Positions 35,313 to 49,561 of a stretch of DNA of 64,000 nt are shown here, piece after piece. The DNA is from Pediococcus inopinatus (GTDB lineage Bacteria > Bacillota > Bacilli > Lactobacillales > Lactobacillaceae), in the NCBI RefSeq assembly GCF_002982135.1, contig NZ_CP019981.1, forward strand, positions 1,240,001-1,304,000, given 5' to 3'. The stretch's first letter is position 1; every line of letters begins with the position of its first letter. The notes under the pieces are model-generated. The model was not told where the DNA came from, did not search any database, and saw only the letters and a program-made list of their open reading frames with translations. The position numbers and the translations under genes were made by a program.

Positions 35313-36515
35313 CTAAAAATCGGTCCGTTGTAATCTGCTGTAGGAATCATGGTGGAACCGCATGGACATGATTAGTCCAATTCCAATCATATTCCCGATC
35401 AATGCTGATCCCCCTTGGCTAACAAACGGAAGTGGAATCCCAGTTAGTGGCAATAAACCGATGTTCATCCCAATGTTTTCAAAAACATGGAAAAGAATCA
35501 TCATGATTGTACCAGACGCAATATAGGCATAGAATGCATTTTTTGTATCAAAGGTTACCCGAATCATTTGATAAATTAAAAGCATATACAGCAGAATTAA
35601 AACCACACTACCAATGAAGCCAAAATTTTCACCAATAACGGAAAAAATCATATCTGATTCTCGAACGGGAACATAAACATTAGACACATTAAATCCTTTA
35701 CCGAAAAATTGCCCAGAACCAATGGCCTTAATGCTCTGCCATAATTGATATCCTGAATTAGTTGTATCTGTTGCTGGATGTAACCAAGTATCAATTCGGT
35801 CAAACTGATAACTTTCAAACCCGACATGAGACAGAAGACTCCGGCCCCAGTCACTCACCACCAACATTAAGGTCCCGCTAGCCACAATTGTCGCCGTCAC
35901 AAACGTTGGCACAAGAATTCTCCAAGTTACGCCAGATACAATTACTAATCCGGCAAAAATTGCAATAAACACGAGCATCGTTCCAAAATCATGTTGCAAA
36001 ATTAGCAAAATTGGCACTGGTAAAGTCCATAAAATCATTTGACCAATTAAACGCCAATCTGAACGCATCGTATGTTTTTTGTGTTCAGCATTAAAATCAG
36101 TAATGACCTTTGACATCATTAAAATGTATGCGGGCTTCATAACCTCAGAAGGCTGAAATGTAAATGATCCAATGGCAAACCAACTTTTGGCACCGGTACT
36201 TGCCGCATAAGATCTACTATACAAAAACAGCACTGCCACAAGGAGAAAAATTCCAAACCAGTAGGCATAAGGTGCCAATCGCCACAGTTGTTTTGAATCA
36301 AACTGCATAATAACAACAACCAGGGTTACCCCCAAAACGTACCAAATCAACTGGGACACTACCTGGCTTCTGACACTTACCCCACTAGTATCATGCGTGG
36401 CCGCCACGTAGATAGAAGCTAACCCAATTAAAGCTAGCATTAAAACAGAAAAAATAATACCGTAATCAATTCGGGAATCGCCTTCCCGTCTTCGAATTCG
36501 TGAATCGTTTTCCAA
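35313..36515 (-). CDS. rodA: RodA (SEDS-family peptidoglycan glycosyltransferase)
   Basis: Polytopic membrane polymerase of lipid II, 400 residues with about ten membrane segments. SEDS signatures are visible: KSWFAIGSFTFQPSEVMKPAYI near 120-141, VGESDMIFSVIGENFGFIG-like REDSD segment near 290-305 and GIPLPFVSQGGSALIGNMIGIG near 362-384. It is the RodA rather than FtsW branch, as judged by context downstream of murA, yidD and DUF2969. It persists although the mreB gene expected nearby is absent. Confidence 0.9.
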   Translation of the reverse strand: MENDSRIRRREGDSRIDYGIIFSVLMLALIGLASIYVAATHDTSGVSVRSQVVSQLIWYVLGVTLVVVIMQFDSKQLWRLAPYAYWFGIFLLVAVLFLYSRSYAASTGAKSWFAIGSFTFQPSEVMKPAYILMMSKVITDFNAEHKKHTMRSDWRLIGQMILWTLPVPILLILQHDFGTMLVFIAIFAGLVIVSGVTWRILVPTFVTATIVASGTLMLVVSDWGRSLLSHVGFESYQFDRIDTWLHPATDTTNSGYQLWQSIKAIGSGQFFGKGFNVSNVYVPVRESDMIFSVIGENFGFIGSVVLILLYMLLIYQMIRVTFDTKNAFYAYIASGTIMMILFHVFENIGMNIGLLPLTGIPLPFVSQGGSALIGNMIGIGLIMSMRFHHDSYSRLQRTDF

Positions 36516-36546
36516 AACAAAGATCCTTCCTTAGGCCAATTTCCAT

Positions 36547-36765
36547 TTATTGATGTAAATTATATTCCTGTAACACCCATTCAACTGCATCATCAAGTGA
36601 CTTAGCCACGAAATCTCCGCCACCAATCAGATGGGTGGCAAATTCATTTTGCTGTGGTGTAATCTCCCCAACCAAATTTTTAGCAATAAAAACCTGTTGG
36701 ATAGTTTGTCCCTGAACTTCTTTTTCTTCTAATTGTACTTTTACACTTTGTTGTTTTTTTGACAT
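36547..36765 (-). CDS. DUF2969 family protein
   Basis: A 72-residue Lactobacillales protein of unknown function, with charged N-terminus and the segment IGGGDFVAKSLDDAVEWVLQEYNLH at the end. The ATG at 36765 follows GGAGG by five bases. It sits between yidD and rodA, its usual place in lactobacilli. Confidence 0.82.
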   Translation of the reverse strand: MSKKQQSVKVQLEEKEVQGQTIQQVFIAKNLVGEITPQQNEFATHLIGGGDFVAKSLDDAVEWVLQEYNLHQ

Positions 36766-36782
36766 GTTTTCCTCCACAATAA

Positions 36783-37043
36783 TTAATTTAATATTTTCTC
36801 ATCTGGATGCGGATTTCGTTTTAAGGTGAAATAATCCGGCACCGGATCATAGCCACCCTTTACAAAAGGATTGCAACGCAAAATTCTGGCTGTCCCCATC
36901 AAGCTACCTTTTATAGCTCCCTGTTTTTGAAGAGCTACAATCATGTAATTAGAACAAGTTGGATAATACCGACAGCTCGGTGGAAACAAAGGTGATATTA
37001 ATTTTTGATATAATCGAACTACCATTAAAAAGACATGTTTCAT
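36783..37043 (-). CDS. yidD: Membrane protein insertion efficiency factor YidD
   Basis: Small membrane-associated protein that helps YidC-dependent insertion. The family pattern [24 protein letters not shown] with its cysteines near 20-32 and the following HG-less [17 protein letters not shown] are clear. The ATG at 37043 follows AAGGGGG by eight bases. Length 86 is typical. In rod-shaped lactobacilli an mreB/mbl gene lies between murA and this region; here only 138 bases separate it from murA. Confidence 0.92.
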   Translation of the reverse strand: MKHVFLMVVRLYQKLISPLFPPSCRYYPTCSNYMIVALQKQGAIKGSLMGTARILRCNPFVKGGYDPVPDYFTLKRNPHPDEKILN

Positions 37044-37181
37044 TCTGCTGTCCCCCTTGACCAATCCAAAAGCCTATTATAGCATATTACCGCCACACTC
37101 AAAAACACAATTAGCGTTATTTTGTCTAAAATTAACGGTCAATTAACCATGCAAATTTCGCATTTTTAATCGACCGCAAAT

Positions 37182-38471
37182 TTAATTTTTAACTGTCAAA
37201 GTTGTACTAGTGTCCGAAACGCGTTTAACTTCGGCTCCTAATGCACTCAACTTACCATGGAAATTATAATATCCACGATCTAAGTACTTCAAATTTGTAA
37301 CCTGTGTATAACCCTTAGCCACAAGACCGGCAATCACAAGAGCAGCACCGGCCCGTAAATCAGTCGCTGCAACTTCCGCACCACTAAAGTTCGTTGGTCC
37401 ATGCATAATCACAGACGATCCTTCAATCTTATATTGAGCATTCATTCGACGAAGTTCTTCTAAGTGCATAAATCGATTTTCAAAAACCGTTTCTGTCAGT
37501 GTACTCGTCCCCTGTGCCAGCAACTGAAGAACAGAAACTTGTGGTTGCATGTCCGTTGGAAAACCAGGATGTGGCAATGTTTTTATTGAAACAGGATTAA
37601 GTTTTTTAGGTCCGATAACTCGAATTCCATCGTCGCCATCAATCACCTTCACGCCCATCTCACGCATTTTAGAAATCAATGGTTTATTGTGCTCAGAAAT
37701 TGCATCCTGAATTAGCACGTCCCCTTGTGTTGCAGCAGTGGCCACCATGAAAGTACCGGCTTCAATTCGGTCTTGAACAACAGCATGAGTCGTTCCATGA
37801 AGGTGTTCGACACCAACAATTCGAATCGTTTCTGTTCCGGCACCCGTAACATGTGCCCCCATCTTGTTTAGAACCATCGCTAAATCAACAATCTCAGGCT
37901 CACAAGCAGCATTTTCAATTGTTGTTGTGCCTTCTGCCAAGGTTGCGGCCATCATTATATTTTGAGTGGCGCCGACACTTGGAAAATCCAAATAGATGTT
38001 AGTACCAACTAATTTATACGCACTCGCTTCTATGTATCCATCGTTTTGAGTGATATGCGCTCCTAAAGCAGTGAGACCCTTTAAATGAAGGTCAATTGGT
38101 CTCGTACCAATTGCACAGCCTCCAGGCATCGCTACTTTTGCATGACCTGTTCTTGCCAGTAGTGGTCCCATAACAACTACAGACGCCCGCATCTTAGAAA
38201 CGTATTCAAATGGAGCTTCTGTAGAGATTTTTTTAGTGGCATCCATTTTGATTTCATGTTGGTCCTCTAAAAATTCCACATCAATATTTAGAAAACGTAA
38301 AACATTGTTCATTGTATAAACGTCTGAAAGAATCGGCACATTGCTTAGCTCTAGTTGTCCCTCACTAGCCAAAATACTGGCTGCCAAAATTGGGAGGACA
38401 GCATTTTTAGCTCCCTCAATTTTAACGACACCTTTAAGACGATTGCCGCCCTTAACAATAATTTTATCCAC
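37182..38471 (-). CDS. murA: UDP-N-acetylglucosamine 1-carboxyvinyltransferase
   Basis: First committed enzyme of peptidoglycan synthesis, transferring enolpyruvate from PEP. The fosfomycin-reactive cysteine is C119 in [11 protein letters not shown], and [13 protein letters not shown] near 18-30 is the UDP-GlcNAc region. I start at GTG 38471, eight bases after GGAGG, giving the family N-terminus MDKIIVKGG; the reading frame extends to 38486 but overlaps that site. It follows DUF1146 and atpC, the common Lactobacillales order. Confidence 0.96.
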   Translation of the reverse strand: MDKIIVKGGNRLKGVVKIEGAKNAVLPILAASILASEGQLELSNVPILSDVYTMNNVLRFLNIDVEFLEDQHEIKMDATKKISTEAPFEYVSKMRASVVVMGPLLARTGHAKVAMPGGCAIGTRPIDLHLKGLTALGAHITQNDGYIEASAYKLVGTNIYLDFPSVGATQNIMMAATLAEGTTTIENAACEPEIVDLAMVLNKMGAHVTGAGTETIRIVGVEHLHGTTHAVVQDRIEAGTFMVATAATQGDVLIQDAISEHNKPLISKMREMGVKVIDGDDGIRVIGPKKLNPVSIKTLPHPGFPTDMQPQVSVLQLLAQGTSTLTETVFENRFMHLEELRRMNAQYKIEGSSVIMHGPTNFSGAEVAATDLRAGAALVIAGLVAKGYTQVTNLKYLDRGYYNFHGKLSALGAEVKRVSDTSTTLTVKN

Positions 38472-38485
38472 GACTGAAACCTCCA

Positions 38486-38719
38486 CTATTTTAATAAGTA
38501 TCCTAAATTTCTGATGTTATTAATTAACTCTAAGAAAAACGAACTGCTTAAATACCCTAGTCCAATCGAAAACAAGACAATCAGAACCTTATACTGACTT
38601 GGATTAGAAACATGTAAAATTCTTTCCAAGTGAATTCCCTGAATTGCCCAAAAAGAAATAAAGGTAAAGAAAAAATAGCAGATCAACGTTAGTAATGATT
38701 GAATTCCAAATAAATTCAT
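38486..38719 (-). CDS. DUF1146 family protein (YwzB-like)
   Basis: A 77-residue protein with two membrane segments (about 8-25 and 45-68), matching the YwzB/DUF1146 group found between the ATP synthase operon and murA in Firmicutes. Function unknown. Its stop lies 15 bases ahead of the murA start, so the two are likely cotranscribed. Confidence 0.82.
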   Translation of the reverse strand: MNLFGIQSLLTLICYFFFTFISFWAIQGIHLERILHVSNPSQYKVLIVLFSIGLGYLSSSFFLELINNIRNLGYLLK

Positions 38720-38811
38720 AATTGCCTCTTTAACTTATGATTTATTACAATAGTATCATATCTAGGCTTAAAATTCGCGTCAGACTCTCACTTTAATAAA
38801 TTAATAAACAA

Positions 38812-38844
38812 TAAAAAAAGCCATACAACATATCGTTGTATGAC
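38812..38844 (-). terminator. Terminator of the atp operon
   Basis: GTCATACAAC-GATAT-GTTGTATGGC followed by TTTTTTT on the minus strand, 17 bases past the atpC stop. Confidence 0.92.
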
Positions 38845-38860
38845 TTCTAAATTTCTAATG

Positions 38861-39283
38861 TTAATGTTTCGAAACATTAATTCGGTTAACAGCCCGTCGC
38901 AAGGAAATCTGCGCACGCCGCAACTGTGAATTATCATGGGCATCTTGAGCTTTTCGAATGGTTTCTTGAGCTCTTTGACGCGCACTTTCTGCTCGAGCAA
39001 CATCAATATCAGACTCATTTTCAGCAGTATCAGCCACAATCGTAGCAGTATTGTTCGAGAACTCAACAAAACCACCATTAACAGCTACTGCATCTTCTTT
39101 AGTAGAATCCTCATGTTGAATCCGGACTTCATCAATTGCTAGCGACGCAATAATGGGAACATGGTTAGGCATGATTCCTAGCTGACCATCTTTAGTTTTG
39201 ACAACCAACATGGTGGAAGTTCCATCATATACTTGACCATCAGGAGTCACGATACTAACGGTTAATTCTGCTTTATCAGCCAA
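38861..39283 (-). CDS. atpC: ATP synthase F1 subunit epsilon
   Basis: Central-stalk subunit that also restrains ATP hydrolysis. The beta-sandwich (LTVSIVTPDGQVYDG, QLGIMPNHVPIIASL) fills the first 85 residues and the helical hairpin (ARAESARQRAQETIRKAQ) the last 50. Length 140. Last gene of the operon, 13 bases after atpD and before the terminator. Confidence 0.97.
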   Translation of the reverse strand: MADKAELTVSIVTPDGQVYDGTSTMLVVKTKDGQLGIMPNHVPIIASLAIDEVRIQHEDSTKEDAVAVNGGFVEFSNNTATIVADTAENESDIDVARAESARQRAQETIRKAQDAHDNSQLRRAQISLRRAVNRINVSKH

Positions 39284-39296
39284 TTAGAATTCCCCC

Positions 39297-40715
<1,419 letters not shown>

Positions 40716-40735
40716 TTAATTCCTCCCATCTAAAT

Positions 40736-41680
40736 TTATTCTTGTGCAGCTTGGCCACCAGTAATTTCAGTAATTTCGGTGGTGATCGCACTTTGTCGTG
40801 CACGATTATATTGCAATTGTAGTGAAGATATTAAATCTTTAGCATTATCAGAAGCGGTCTGCATCGCTGTTGAACTTGAAGCATGTTCAGCAGTTTTGGC
40901 ATCAAGAATAGCACCATAAACTAAGCTTTCAGCATATTGAGGTAAAATATCCTGCAACAAAACAGCCTCTGAAGGTTCTGTTTCGTATTCTGGCATTAAT
41001 TCTTTTTTACCCTGCTCTTCTTTTTCGTCCTGACTTTTTACCAAAGCATCACTAATTGGCAACATTTTAATTGAATGAAATCTATTTGTTATGCGATTTA
41101 CAAAATGATTATAACAAACATAAAGCTCATCAAAAACCTGGTTTGAATACATTGAAGTAGCGGTTTGAACAATTTCACGAACTTCGTTAAAAGTCGGCAC
41201 ATCGCTCACACCTCTGAATTCATAAACAACGTTCATATCGCGTCCTTTATAAAAATCAGCACCAGTACCACCCACAGCTAAAATCACACTATCTTCAGCA
41301 GAATGACCAGTAGCTTTAATAAAATCTTCAGTCTGTTTAAGGACTGAACTATTATAACTACCAACTAAACCACGATCTGATGTAATTACTAAAAAACCAA
41401 CTTTTTTTACTGGTCTTTGTTGTAACAAATCAGTGGCCGATATACTGTCTGAAGAATCAGAACTTTTCTCTCCAGCAGCTGCATTAGCACTAATCAAGTG
41501 TGACTTAGCAAGATGAGCAACAATGCTCTCAACCTTTTCTGCATAAACCTGATACCCGAAAGTATGCTTTTGAATCTGATTCAACTTTGCAGTCGAAACC
41601 ATTTGCATCGCAGTGGTAATTTGACTGGTCTTCTTAGTGGAATCAATTCGTCTGAGAACGTCTTGTTCTGAAGCTGCCAT
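40736..41680 (-). CDS. atpG: ATP synthase F1 subunit gamma
   Basis: Rotor shaft of F1, 314 residues. The N-terminal coiled coil contains [20 protein letters not shown] and the C-terminal one [22 protein letters not shown], both canonical. An acidic, low-complexity insert near 65-85 (rich in S and D) is a common length variation in lactobacilli. Confidence 0.98.
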   Translation of the reverse strand: MAASEQDVLRRIDSTKKTSQITTAMQMVSTAKLNQIQKHTFGYQVYAEKVESIVAHLAKSHLISANAAAGEKSSDSSDSISATDLLQQRPVKKVGFLVITSDRGLVGSYNSSVLKQTEDFIKATGHSAEDSVILAVGGTGADFYKGRDMNVVYEFRGVSDVPTFNEVREIVQTATSMYSNQVFDELYVCYNHFVNRITNRFHSIKMLPISDALVKSQDEKEEQGKKELMPEYETEPSEAVLLQDILPQYAESLVYGAILDAKTAEHASSSTAMQTASDNAKDLISSLQLQYNRARQSAITTEITEITGGQAAQE

Positions 41681-41717
41681 TTATACTCACCACTTTCTGT
41701 CAATTAAAGCATATGTT

Positions 41718-43265
<1,548 letters not shown>

Positions 43266-43275
43266 TTACAAAATC

Positions 43276-43818
43276 TTATTTAAGTAGCATTTTTTTAATC
43301 TTCGCCATTTTCGAACTGATACTGCCATCATATACTAAACCGTTTGATTTTAGTACAGCCCCGCCAATAATGCTTGGATCAAGTTCACTGTTAATGATTA
43401 CTTGCTTGGCACCTATTTTTTCGGCAAACTTATCTGCTAAACGTTTCTTTTGATCTGCATCAATTTCAACAGCAGTAGACAAATCTGCATAAACAATCCG
43501 ATTATATTCAGCGTAAAGCCCGTTAAACTGTTCAATAATATCAGCAATATTGCTGATGCGTCCGTAATCGTAAAGCATTTGAACCAAGTTTTTGACGTAA
43601 ACAGAGGCATCCTTCTTTAAATTGTTAACGATGGCTGATTTCTGTTCACCATTTAAACGAACATCATCTAAGATCTGATTTAGATCTGGAATGTCAGTAA
43701 AAACTTGATCAATCTGTTGCAATTCTTCATGAATTGCCTCAAGCTGATCTTTTTCAACAGCTAAATCAAACAGGGCTTTTGAATATCGTTTGGCAATTGT
43801 CATCTTATCTAGACTCAT
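43276..43818 (-). CDS. atpH: ATP synthase F1 subunit delta
   Basis: Peripheral-stalk subunit joining F1 to subunit b, 180 residues. It begins [20 protein letters not shown] and ends with the conserved [21 protein letters not shown] region. I use the ATG at 43818, which overlaps the atpF end by 14 bases and indicates translational coupling; the longer frame from 43851 would lie further within atpF. Confidence 0.95.
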   Translation of the reverse strand: MSLDKMTIAKRYSKALFDLAVEKDQLEAIHEELQQIDQVFTDIPDLNQILDDVRLNGEQKSAIVNNLKKDASVYVKNLVQMLYDYGRISNIADIIEQFNGLYAEYNRIVYADLSTAVEIDADQKKRLADKFAEKIGAKQVIINSELDPSIIGGAVLKSNGLVYDGSISSKMAKIKKMLLK

Positions 43819-44329
43819 TTTGCTTCCCCAACCCTTCAATATAAGAATCAATCAACTGCTTTTGATCCTGCGCGTTTAATTCTTTTTGAATGATCTTAGA
43901 AGCAATTTCAATAGATAGACTAGCCACATCATCTTGAGCACCCTTAAGTGCATCTTTTCGCTCTTGTTCAATACTCTTTTGAGCATTTTGCTTAAGTGTC
44001 TGTACCTCTTGTTGAGCGCCTGAAACGATCTGCTCACGTTGTTTATTCCCATTATCCTTTGCGTCACTTACAATCGTAGAGGCTTCAGCATGAGAATTTT
44101 TCAACGCTGCTTCTCGTTGTTCAGCTAGTTTTGCTGCATCTTGACGTGATTTTTCTGCAGAATCAATATCATTAGCAATTCGATCTGCACGTTCTTTCAT
44201 CATTTTAGTAACTGGTCCCCATGCGACGATCTTAATAAGCCACATAAGAATGATGAATACAATTGCATAAAATAACATATCACCAAGATACAACGAGTTT
44301 GAAGAACCCAACACTAAATGTGAGAGCAT
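43805..44329 (-). CDS. atpF: ATP synthase Fo subunit b
   Basis: Peripheral-stalk subunit, 174 residues: one N-terminal membrane helix (about 15-37) and a long charged coiled coil rich in A, K, E and Q. Placed between atpE and atpH as usual, and coupled to atpH by overlap. Confidence 0.96.
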   Translation of the reverse strand: MLSHLVLGSSNSLYLGDMLFYAIVFIILMWLIKIVAWGPVTKMMKERADRIANDIDSAEKSRQDAAKLAEQREAALKNSHAEASTIVSDAKDNGNKQREQIVSGAQQEVQTLKQNAQKSIEQERKDALKGAQDDVASLSIEIASKIIQKELNAQDQKQLIDSYIEGLGKQNESR

Positions 44330-44380
44330 CTATTGACACCTCCTTCTACCCTATTAATTATGTTCTTACGTTCCATTGGG

Positions 44381-45339
<959 letters not shown>

Positions 45340-45412
45340 AGAAGATCACCTCTTTTCATAGCCTTAATGAATTATTGAGAATTCCCAGGTAAACTGCCCT
45401 AAAACATCAACA

Positions 45413-45440
45413 ATTATATATAAACAGACAGTAATGTCTA
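45413..45440 (-). promoter_or_regulatory. Promoter of the atp operon
   Basis: On the minus strand TAGACA (45440-45435) and TATAAT (45418-45413) are spaced by 16 bases, about 70 bases upstream of atpB. The remainder of the 45340-45717 gap holds a cre-like site and the upp terminator and no gene I can support. Confidence 0.65.
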
Positions 45441-45550
45441 TTCGAAATACAAATGAAATAATACCACCAATTCAAGAAAAACACAAAAAAACGGGTAATT
45501 ATTTTATTTTAAAAAACCTTCCCTCATCCCTTGGTAAATCAAGGATCTCG

Positions 45551-45564
45551 TTAAAGCGCTTTCC
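45551..45564. promoter_or_regulatory. Possible CcpA (cre) site upstream of the atp operon
   Basis: TTAAAGCGCTTTCC matches the palindromic cre form TGAAAGCGCTTTCA at 12 of 14 positions. It lies about 110 bases upstream of the atp -35 box and beyond the end of upp, so an effect on atp would be at a distance. Confidence 0.35.
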
Positions 45565-45623
45565 ATTTTAATGCATTATCATACCAATTCTCATTTGTTT
45601 CAAATAAATGGAATTTTAAACCC

Positions 45624-45685
45624 AAAAAAGCAAAAAATCGACATCAATTTTCTTTTGAAAATAGCATGCCTATTTTTTGCTTTTT
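45624..45685 (-). terminator. Probable terminator of upp
   Basis: A perfect inverted repeat AAAAAGCAAAAAAT/ATTTTTTGCTTTTT with an inner AAAATAG/CTATTTT-like hairpin lies about 33 bases past the upp stop and ends in a T-rich run on the minus strand. Confidence 0.6.
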
Positions 45686-45717
45686 ATCTGTTCAAAACTC
45701 GGTCGTTGCGCACTAAA

Positions 45718-46347
45718 CTACTTAGTTCCAAACAACCGATCACCTGCATCGCCCAAGCCAGGAACAATGTATCCATCTTCATTCAGTTCATCATCTAATG
45801 CTGCTGTATAAATATCAACATCTGGATGTGCTTCTTGTAAAGCCTTAACCCCTTGTGGAGCTGCAACTAAACAAACTAAACGTAAATCTTTTGCACCACG
45901 TTTTTTCAAAGCATCCATCGCCATAATTGCTGAACCACCAGTGGCTAACATTGGATCCACAACAAAAATTTGTCGCTCACTAATATCACTTGGTAATTTA
46001 ACAAAATACTCAACTGGCTTAAGTGTCTCTTCATCCCGGTACATACCTATATGACCAACTTTAGCTGCTGGAATTAATTCCAACATTCCGTCAACCATTC
46101 CTAGTCCTGCTCGAAGAATTGGCACAATAGCTACTTTTTTACCCGAAAGTGTCTTTTTGGTTGTCCAACCAATTGGCGTCTCGACTTTAACATCCTCTAA
46201 TGGCATATCTCGTGAAACTTCATAAGCCATGAGCTCAGAGATTTCATTAACAACTTCTCTAAATACTTTTGTACCACAATTCTTATCTCTAATAATTGTT
46301 AACTTGTGCTGAATCAATGGATGGTCAAGAACTTGGAACTTACCCAT
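45718..46347 (-). CDS. upp: Uracil phosphoribosyltransferase
   Basis: Salvage enzyme making UMP from uracil and PRPP, 209 residues. The PRPP loop [19 protein letters not shown] near 127-145 and the uracil-binding end [16 protein letters not shown] near 192-207 are canonical. It follows glyA, as in many Firmicutes, where upp-glyA stand ahead of the atp genes. Confidence 0.98.
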   Translation of the reverse strand: MGKFQVLDHPLIQHKLTIIRDKNCGTKVFREVVNEISELMAYEVSRDMPLEDVKVETPIGWTTKKTLSGKKVAIVPILRAGLGMVDGMLELIPAAKVGHIGMYRDEETLKPVEYFVKLPSDISERQIFVVDPMLATGGSAIMAMDALKKRGAKDLRLVCLVAAPQGVKALQEAHPDVDIYTAALDDELNEDGYIVPGLGDAGDRLFGTK

Positions 46348-46419
46348 AAATTACACTCTCCCTTCAATATCTTTATCAATTGTAGCTAACTTAGCACAAA
46401 AAAACTAGGGGTAATTTGA

Positions 46420-47658
46420 TTAATTTACCTCAATTGGATGTTTTGCTGTCAATCCAAACACTTGAGCTTTAAGTTCAGCTAATTTTTCGGGAGAATTATG
46501 ATTCTTCAGAGCCGCTAGAATAATTTCTGCGACAGTTTGACAATCATCTTCATTAAATCCACGTGTCGTAATTGCGGGTGTCCCGATCCGTAAACCACTA
46601 GTTTTAAATGGACTCAACTTTTCATTTGGAATTGCTTCCTTATTAGTTGTGATAAAAATAGAATCCAGAAGATCTTGAACTTGTTGACCATTCATATCGG
46701 TCTTCGTTAAGTCAAGTGTCATTAAATGATTATCTGTACCACCGGAAACGACTCGAACAAGCTGTGAATCGTTAAATGTAGTAGCCATTTTCGCCGCATT
46801 ATTTTTAACGTGTTGCATATACGTTTTAAACTCTGGTTTCAAAGCTTCCCCAAACGCTACTGCCTTAGCAGCAATTACGTGTTCTAATGGACCACCTTGC
46901 GTTGTGGGAAAAACAGCCGAATTAATTTTCTTTGCATATTTTTCTTGGGAAAGAATCATTCCTCCACGAGGGCCTCGCAATGTTTTATGCGTTGTGGTCG
47001 TAACCACATCGGCAATCCCAACTGGTGATGGATGCAAGCCTGTCGCTACTAATCCAGCGATGTGGGCCATATCAACCATTAAATAAGCACCTACTTCATC
47101 AGCAATCTCTCTAAAAGCCTGCCAGTCAATAATCCGGCTGTATGCAGATGCCCCGGCCACAATAATCTGAGGCTTTTCTTTGTGAGCTATCTTACGAATT
47201 GCTTCATAATCTAAGCGTTCCGTTTCTAAATCAATCCCATAGCTTGCTGATTGATAGAATTTTCCACTAAAACTTACTTTAGCGCCATGCGTAAGGTGTC
47301 CACCCGCATTGAGATCCATTCCTAAAATCTTGTCTCCGGGTTTGATAAATGCCGCATAGGCAGCTTCGTTGGCTTGCGAACCAGAATGTGGTTGTACGTT
47401 GGCATATTCAGCTCCGAATAACTCTTTGGCCCGATCAATCGCTAATTGTTCAACTTGATCAATATACTGACAGCCACCGTAGTACCGCTTACCTGGATAG
47501 CCTTCCGCATATTTATTTGTTAAAACGGAACCTTGAGCCGCCCTAACTGCCTGAGAAACGATATTTTCCGAAGCGATCAACTCAATGTTGTGTTGCTGCC
47601 GATTTTGTTCACCAGCGATTGCATTCCATAATTCAGGATCTTCTTTTTGATAGTTCAT
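46420..47658 (-). CDS. glyA: Serine hydroxymethyltransferase
   Basis: PLP enzyme interconverting serine and glycine with tetrahydrofolate, supplying one-carbon units. PLP lysine in [16 protein letters not shown] near 220-235; N-terminal [11 protein letters not shown] near 26-36. Length 412 is typical. It precedes upp and follows the Sua5-type gene by 15 bases, probably one operon with prfA-prmC upstream. Confidence 0.98.
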   Translation of the reverse strand: MNYQKEDPELWNAIAGEQNRQQHNIELIASENIVSQAVRAAQGSVLTNKYAEGYPGKRYYGGCQYIDQVEQLAIDRAKELFGAEYANVQPHSGSQANEAAYAAFIKPGDKILGMDLNAGGHLTHGAKVSFSGKFYQSASYGIDLETERLDYEAIRKIAHKEKPQIIVAGASAYSRIIDWQAFREIADEVGAYLMVDMAHIAGLVATGLHPSPVGIADVVTTTTHKTLRGPRGGMILSQEKYAKKINSAVFPTTQGGPLEHVIAAKAVAFGEALKPEFKTYMQHVKNNAAKMATTFNDSQLVRVVSGGTDNHLMTLDLTKTDMNGQQVQDLLDSIFITTNKEAIPNEKLSPFKTSGLRIGTPAITTRGFNEDDCQTVAEIILAALKNHNSPEKLAELKAQVFGLTAKHPIEVN

Positions 47659-47673
47659 TTAAAACGCCTCCTA

Positions 47674-48693
47674 TTATTTAGGTGTTTGAAAGTATTGCTG
47701 TCCTGCTGATTTTTTTAGACGATTCATATAAGCCTCGCCTAGCCCTAATTCATCGAATTCTTGAGCCAAAATGTATGAAACCGAACTCTCTGTATCAAAG
47801 TGACGTAATCCTGCAAATAAGTTGTGACTCGCTGATTGGACATTGTCTCCTAAAGAAAACCACTCTCCATTCTCAGGAATTTGATTTTCAGCTTTGACTT
47901 GCTGAGTGGTCATAATGCCAACTTGAGTTGCTTGTGTAGCAGCCCATTGCAACGCCTCTGGCCATAGTTTATCAGAAACAATCAAAACTTGCGCATTTGG
48001 TGCATAGTGCTTATATTTCATTCCCGGCGCCTTAGGGACTTCATCTTTGCCAACTTTGTGGTGATCAGATCTGACTGTCCCAATGACTGCTTCTAGCTTT
48101 TCCTCACTTACACCACCTGGCCGTAAAACCGTTGGTACATCACCAGACATGTCTAAGACCGTCGATTCCACCCCAATTTGCGTAGGGCCATCATCTAAAA
48201 TTCCTGCAATTTTGCCTTGTAAATCATGGTAAATATGTTTTGCTTCTGTTGGACTAGGTTTTCCGGATGTATTCGCCGAAGGTCCCACAATTGGTACTCC
48301 CGCTTTCCGAATCAAATCAAGAGTTGCTTGGTTACGCGGATTTCGAAACGCCGCTGTTGCTAATCCACCAGTGACGCTTTTAGACAAGGCATCTGGTTTC
48401 AATTGTAAGATAATGGTTAACGGTCCAGGCCAAAATGTCTTCATCAATAAACGTGTCTTTTCAGAAAGTGGCTGAGCATATTTCTCCACCGTCTCAACAT
48501 CTGCAACATGAACAATTAACGGATTGTCGCTTGGGCGCCCTTTTGCAACATAAACTTGTTTAACTGCCACTTCGTTGGTGGCATCAGCACCTAATCCGTA
48601 AACCGTTTCAGTTGGAAACGCAATTAACTGGCCGGCTTGAATTTGCTTTGCAGCCTCATTTATAGTATCTGCATGATATATTTCAGTTTTCAT
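47674..48693 (-). CDS. L-threonylcarbamoyladenylate synthase (Sua5/TsaC type)
   Basis: Makes the activated carbamoyl-threonine used for the t6A37 modification of ANN-decoding tRNAs. The YrdC domain (residues about 10-195) has FPTETVYGLGADA and KGRPSDNPLIVHV; a C-terminal Sua5 domain of about 140 residues makes this the long form (339 residues). The ATG at 48693 lies inside the prmC end, 11 bases of overlap, with GAAGGGAAG upstream. Confidence 0.93.
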   Translation of the reverse strand: MKTEIYHADTINEAAKQIQAGQLIAFPTETVYGLGADATNEVAVKQVYVAKGRPSDNPLIVHVADVETVEKYAQPLSEKTRLLMKTFWPGPLTIILQLKPDALSKSVTGGLATAAFRNPRNQATLDLIRKAGVPIVGPSANTSGKPSPTEAKHIYHDLQGKIAGILDDGPTQIGVESTVLDMSGDVPTVLRPGGVSEEKLEAVIGTVRSDHHKVGKDEVPKAPGMKYKHYAPNAQVLIVSDKLWPEALQWAATQATQVGIMTTQQVKAENQIPENGEWFSLGDNVQSASHNLFAGLRHFDTESSVSYILAQEFDELGLGEAYMNRLKKSAGQQYFQTPK

Positions 48694-49561
48694 CTTGTGA
48701 CTTCCCTTCACTAGCGATCGTCACACGCATCATCCGATCATGATTCGTGATATCTTTTTTGAATTTTACTTGATAGCTTGTTTTAGCCGTTTTAAATAAT
48801 TCTTCAAGCGCCTTTTTTTGATGGTAGCCGAATTCACAGTACAGTTTACCTCCACCATTTAGGTGCACTCCAACTTGCTGGCTCAGTTGATCATAAATGG
48901 CCAACCCTTGCTGTTTTGCAAACAGGGCTTGTCCTGGTTCGTGATCGACCACGTTTGGATCCATAACAGCTCTTTCAGACTCTGCAATGTATGGCGGGTT
49001 GGATACAATAATATCAAATTTATGCGTTTTTAAGTTTTGAAACAAATCGCTTTTGACCAGCGAAATTGCAGCTTTCTGTGAATCCACATTTTGTTTAGCC
49101 ACTTGCAGGGCCTCTTCAGAAATATCTGATCCCATCACTTGCCAATTTGGTCGTTGCTTTTTTAGCGCAATCGCAATGGCCCCCGAGCCTGTTCCAAGAT
49201 CTAGAACTGTGCGGGCCGCCTCATCATTCTCATTCAAAACCCACTCCACCAATTCTTCGGTTTCAAAACGTGGGATTAGGACGCGTGAATCGACAAACAA
49301 CTTGCTGCCATAAAAAGTAGCCTGCTTAGTAATATATTGCACAGGAATGCCATCAGCATATTGGCGAATATTTTCTTGATAATCTTGCCAGACGCTCTCC
49401 GTTAATTGATCGCGATGATGCAAAATTAATTGAGTATTATCCCAGTGCATCATATTAGCCAATAATAACCTAGCACCCTCATTATCAATCCCATTTTGTT
49501 TGTGGGGTTTTAAATACAAAAAAGCCCAGTTAAGGGCCTCTAGGTAAGTAGGATTATTCAT
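48683..49561 (-). CDS. prmC: Release factor glutamine methyltransferase PrmC
   Basis: Methylates the glutamine of the GGQ motif of release factors. SAM motif [13 protein letters not shown] near 117-129 and catalytic NPPY in [14 protein letters not shown] near 182-195. Length 292. It overlaps prfA by eight bases, so enzyme and substrate are translationally linked. Confidence 0.95.
   Translation of the reverse strand: MNNPTYLEALNWAFLYLKPHKQNGIDNEGARLLLANMMHWDNTQLILHHRDQLTESVWQDYQENIRQYADGIPVQYITKQATFYGSKLFVDSRVLIPRFETEELVEWVLNENDEAARTVLDLGTGSGAIAIALKKQRPNWQVMGSDISEEALQVAKQNVDSQKAAISLVKSDLFQNLKTHKFDIIVSNPPYIAESERAVMDPNVVDHEPGQALFAKQQGLAIYDQLSQQVGVHLNGGGKLYCEFGYHQKKALEELFKTAKTSYQVKFKKDITNHDRMMRVTIASEGKSQDEN

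Noticed and set aside
45571..45798. 75-codon plus-strand frame in the upp-atp gap
   Set aside because: Very biased composition, runs into upp antisense and has no ribosome site; the region is better read as terminator and promoter DNA.
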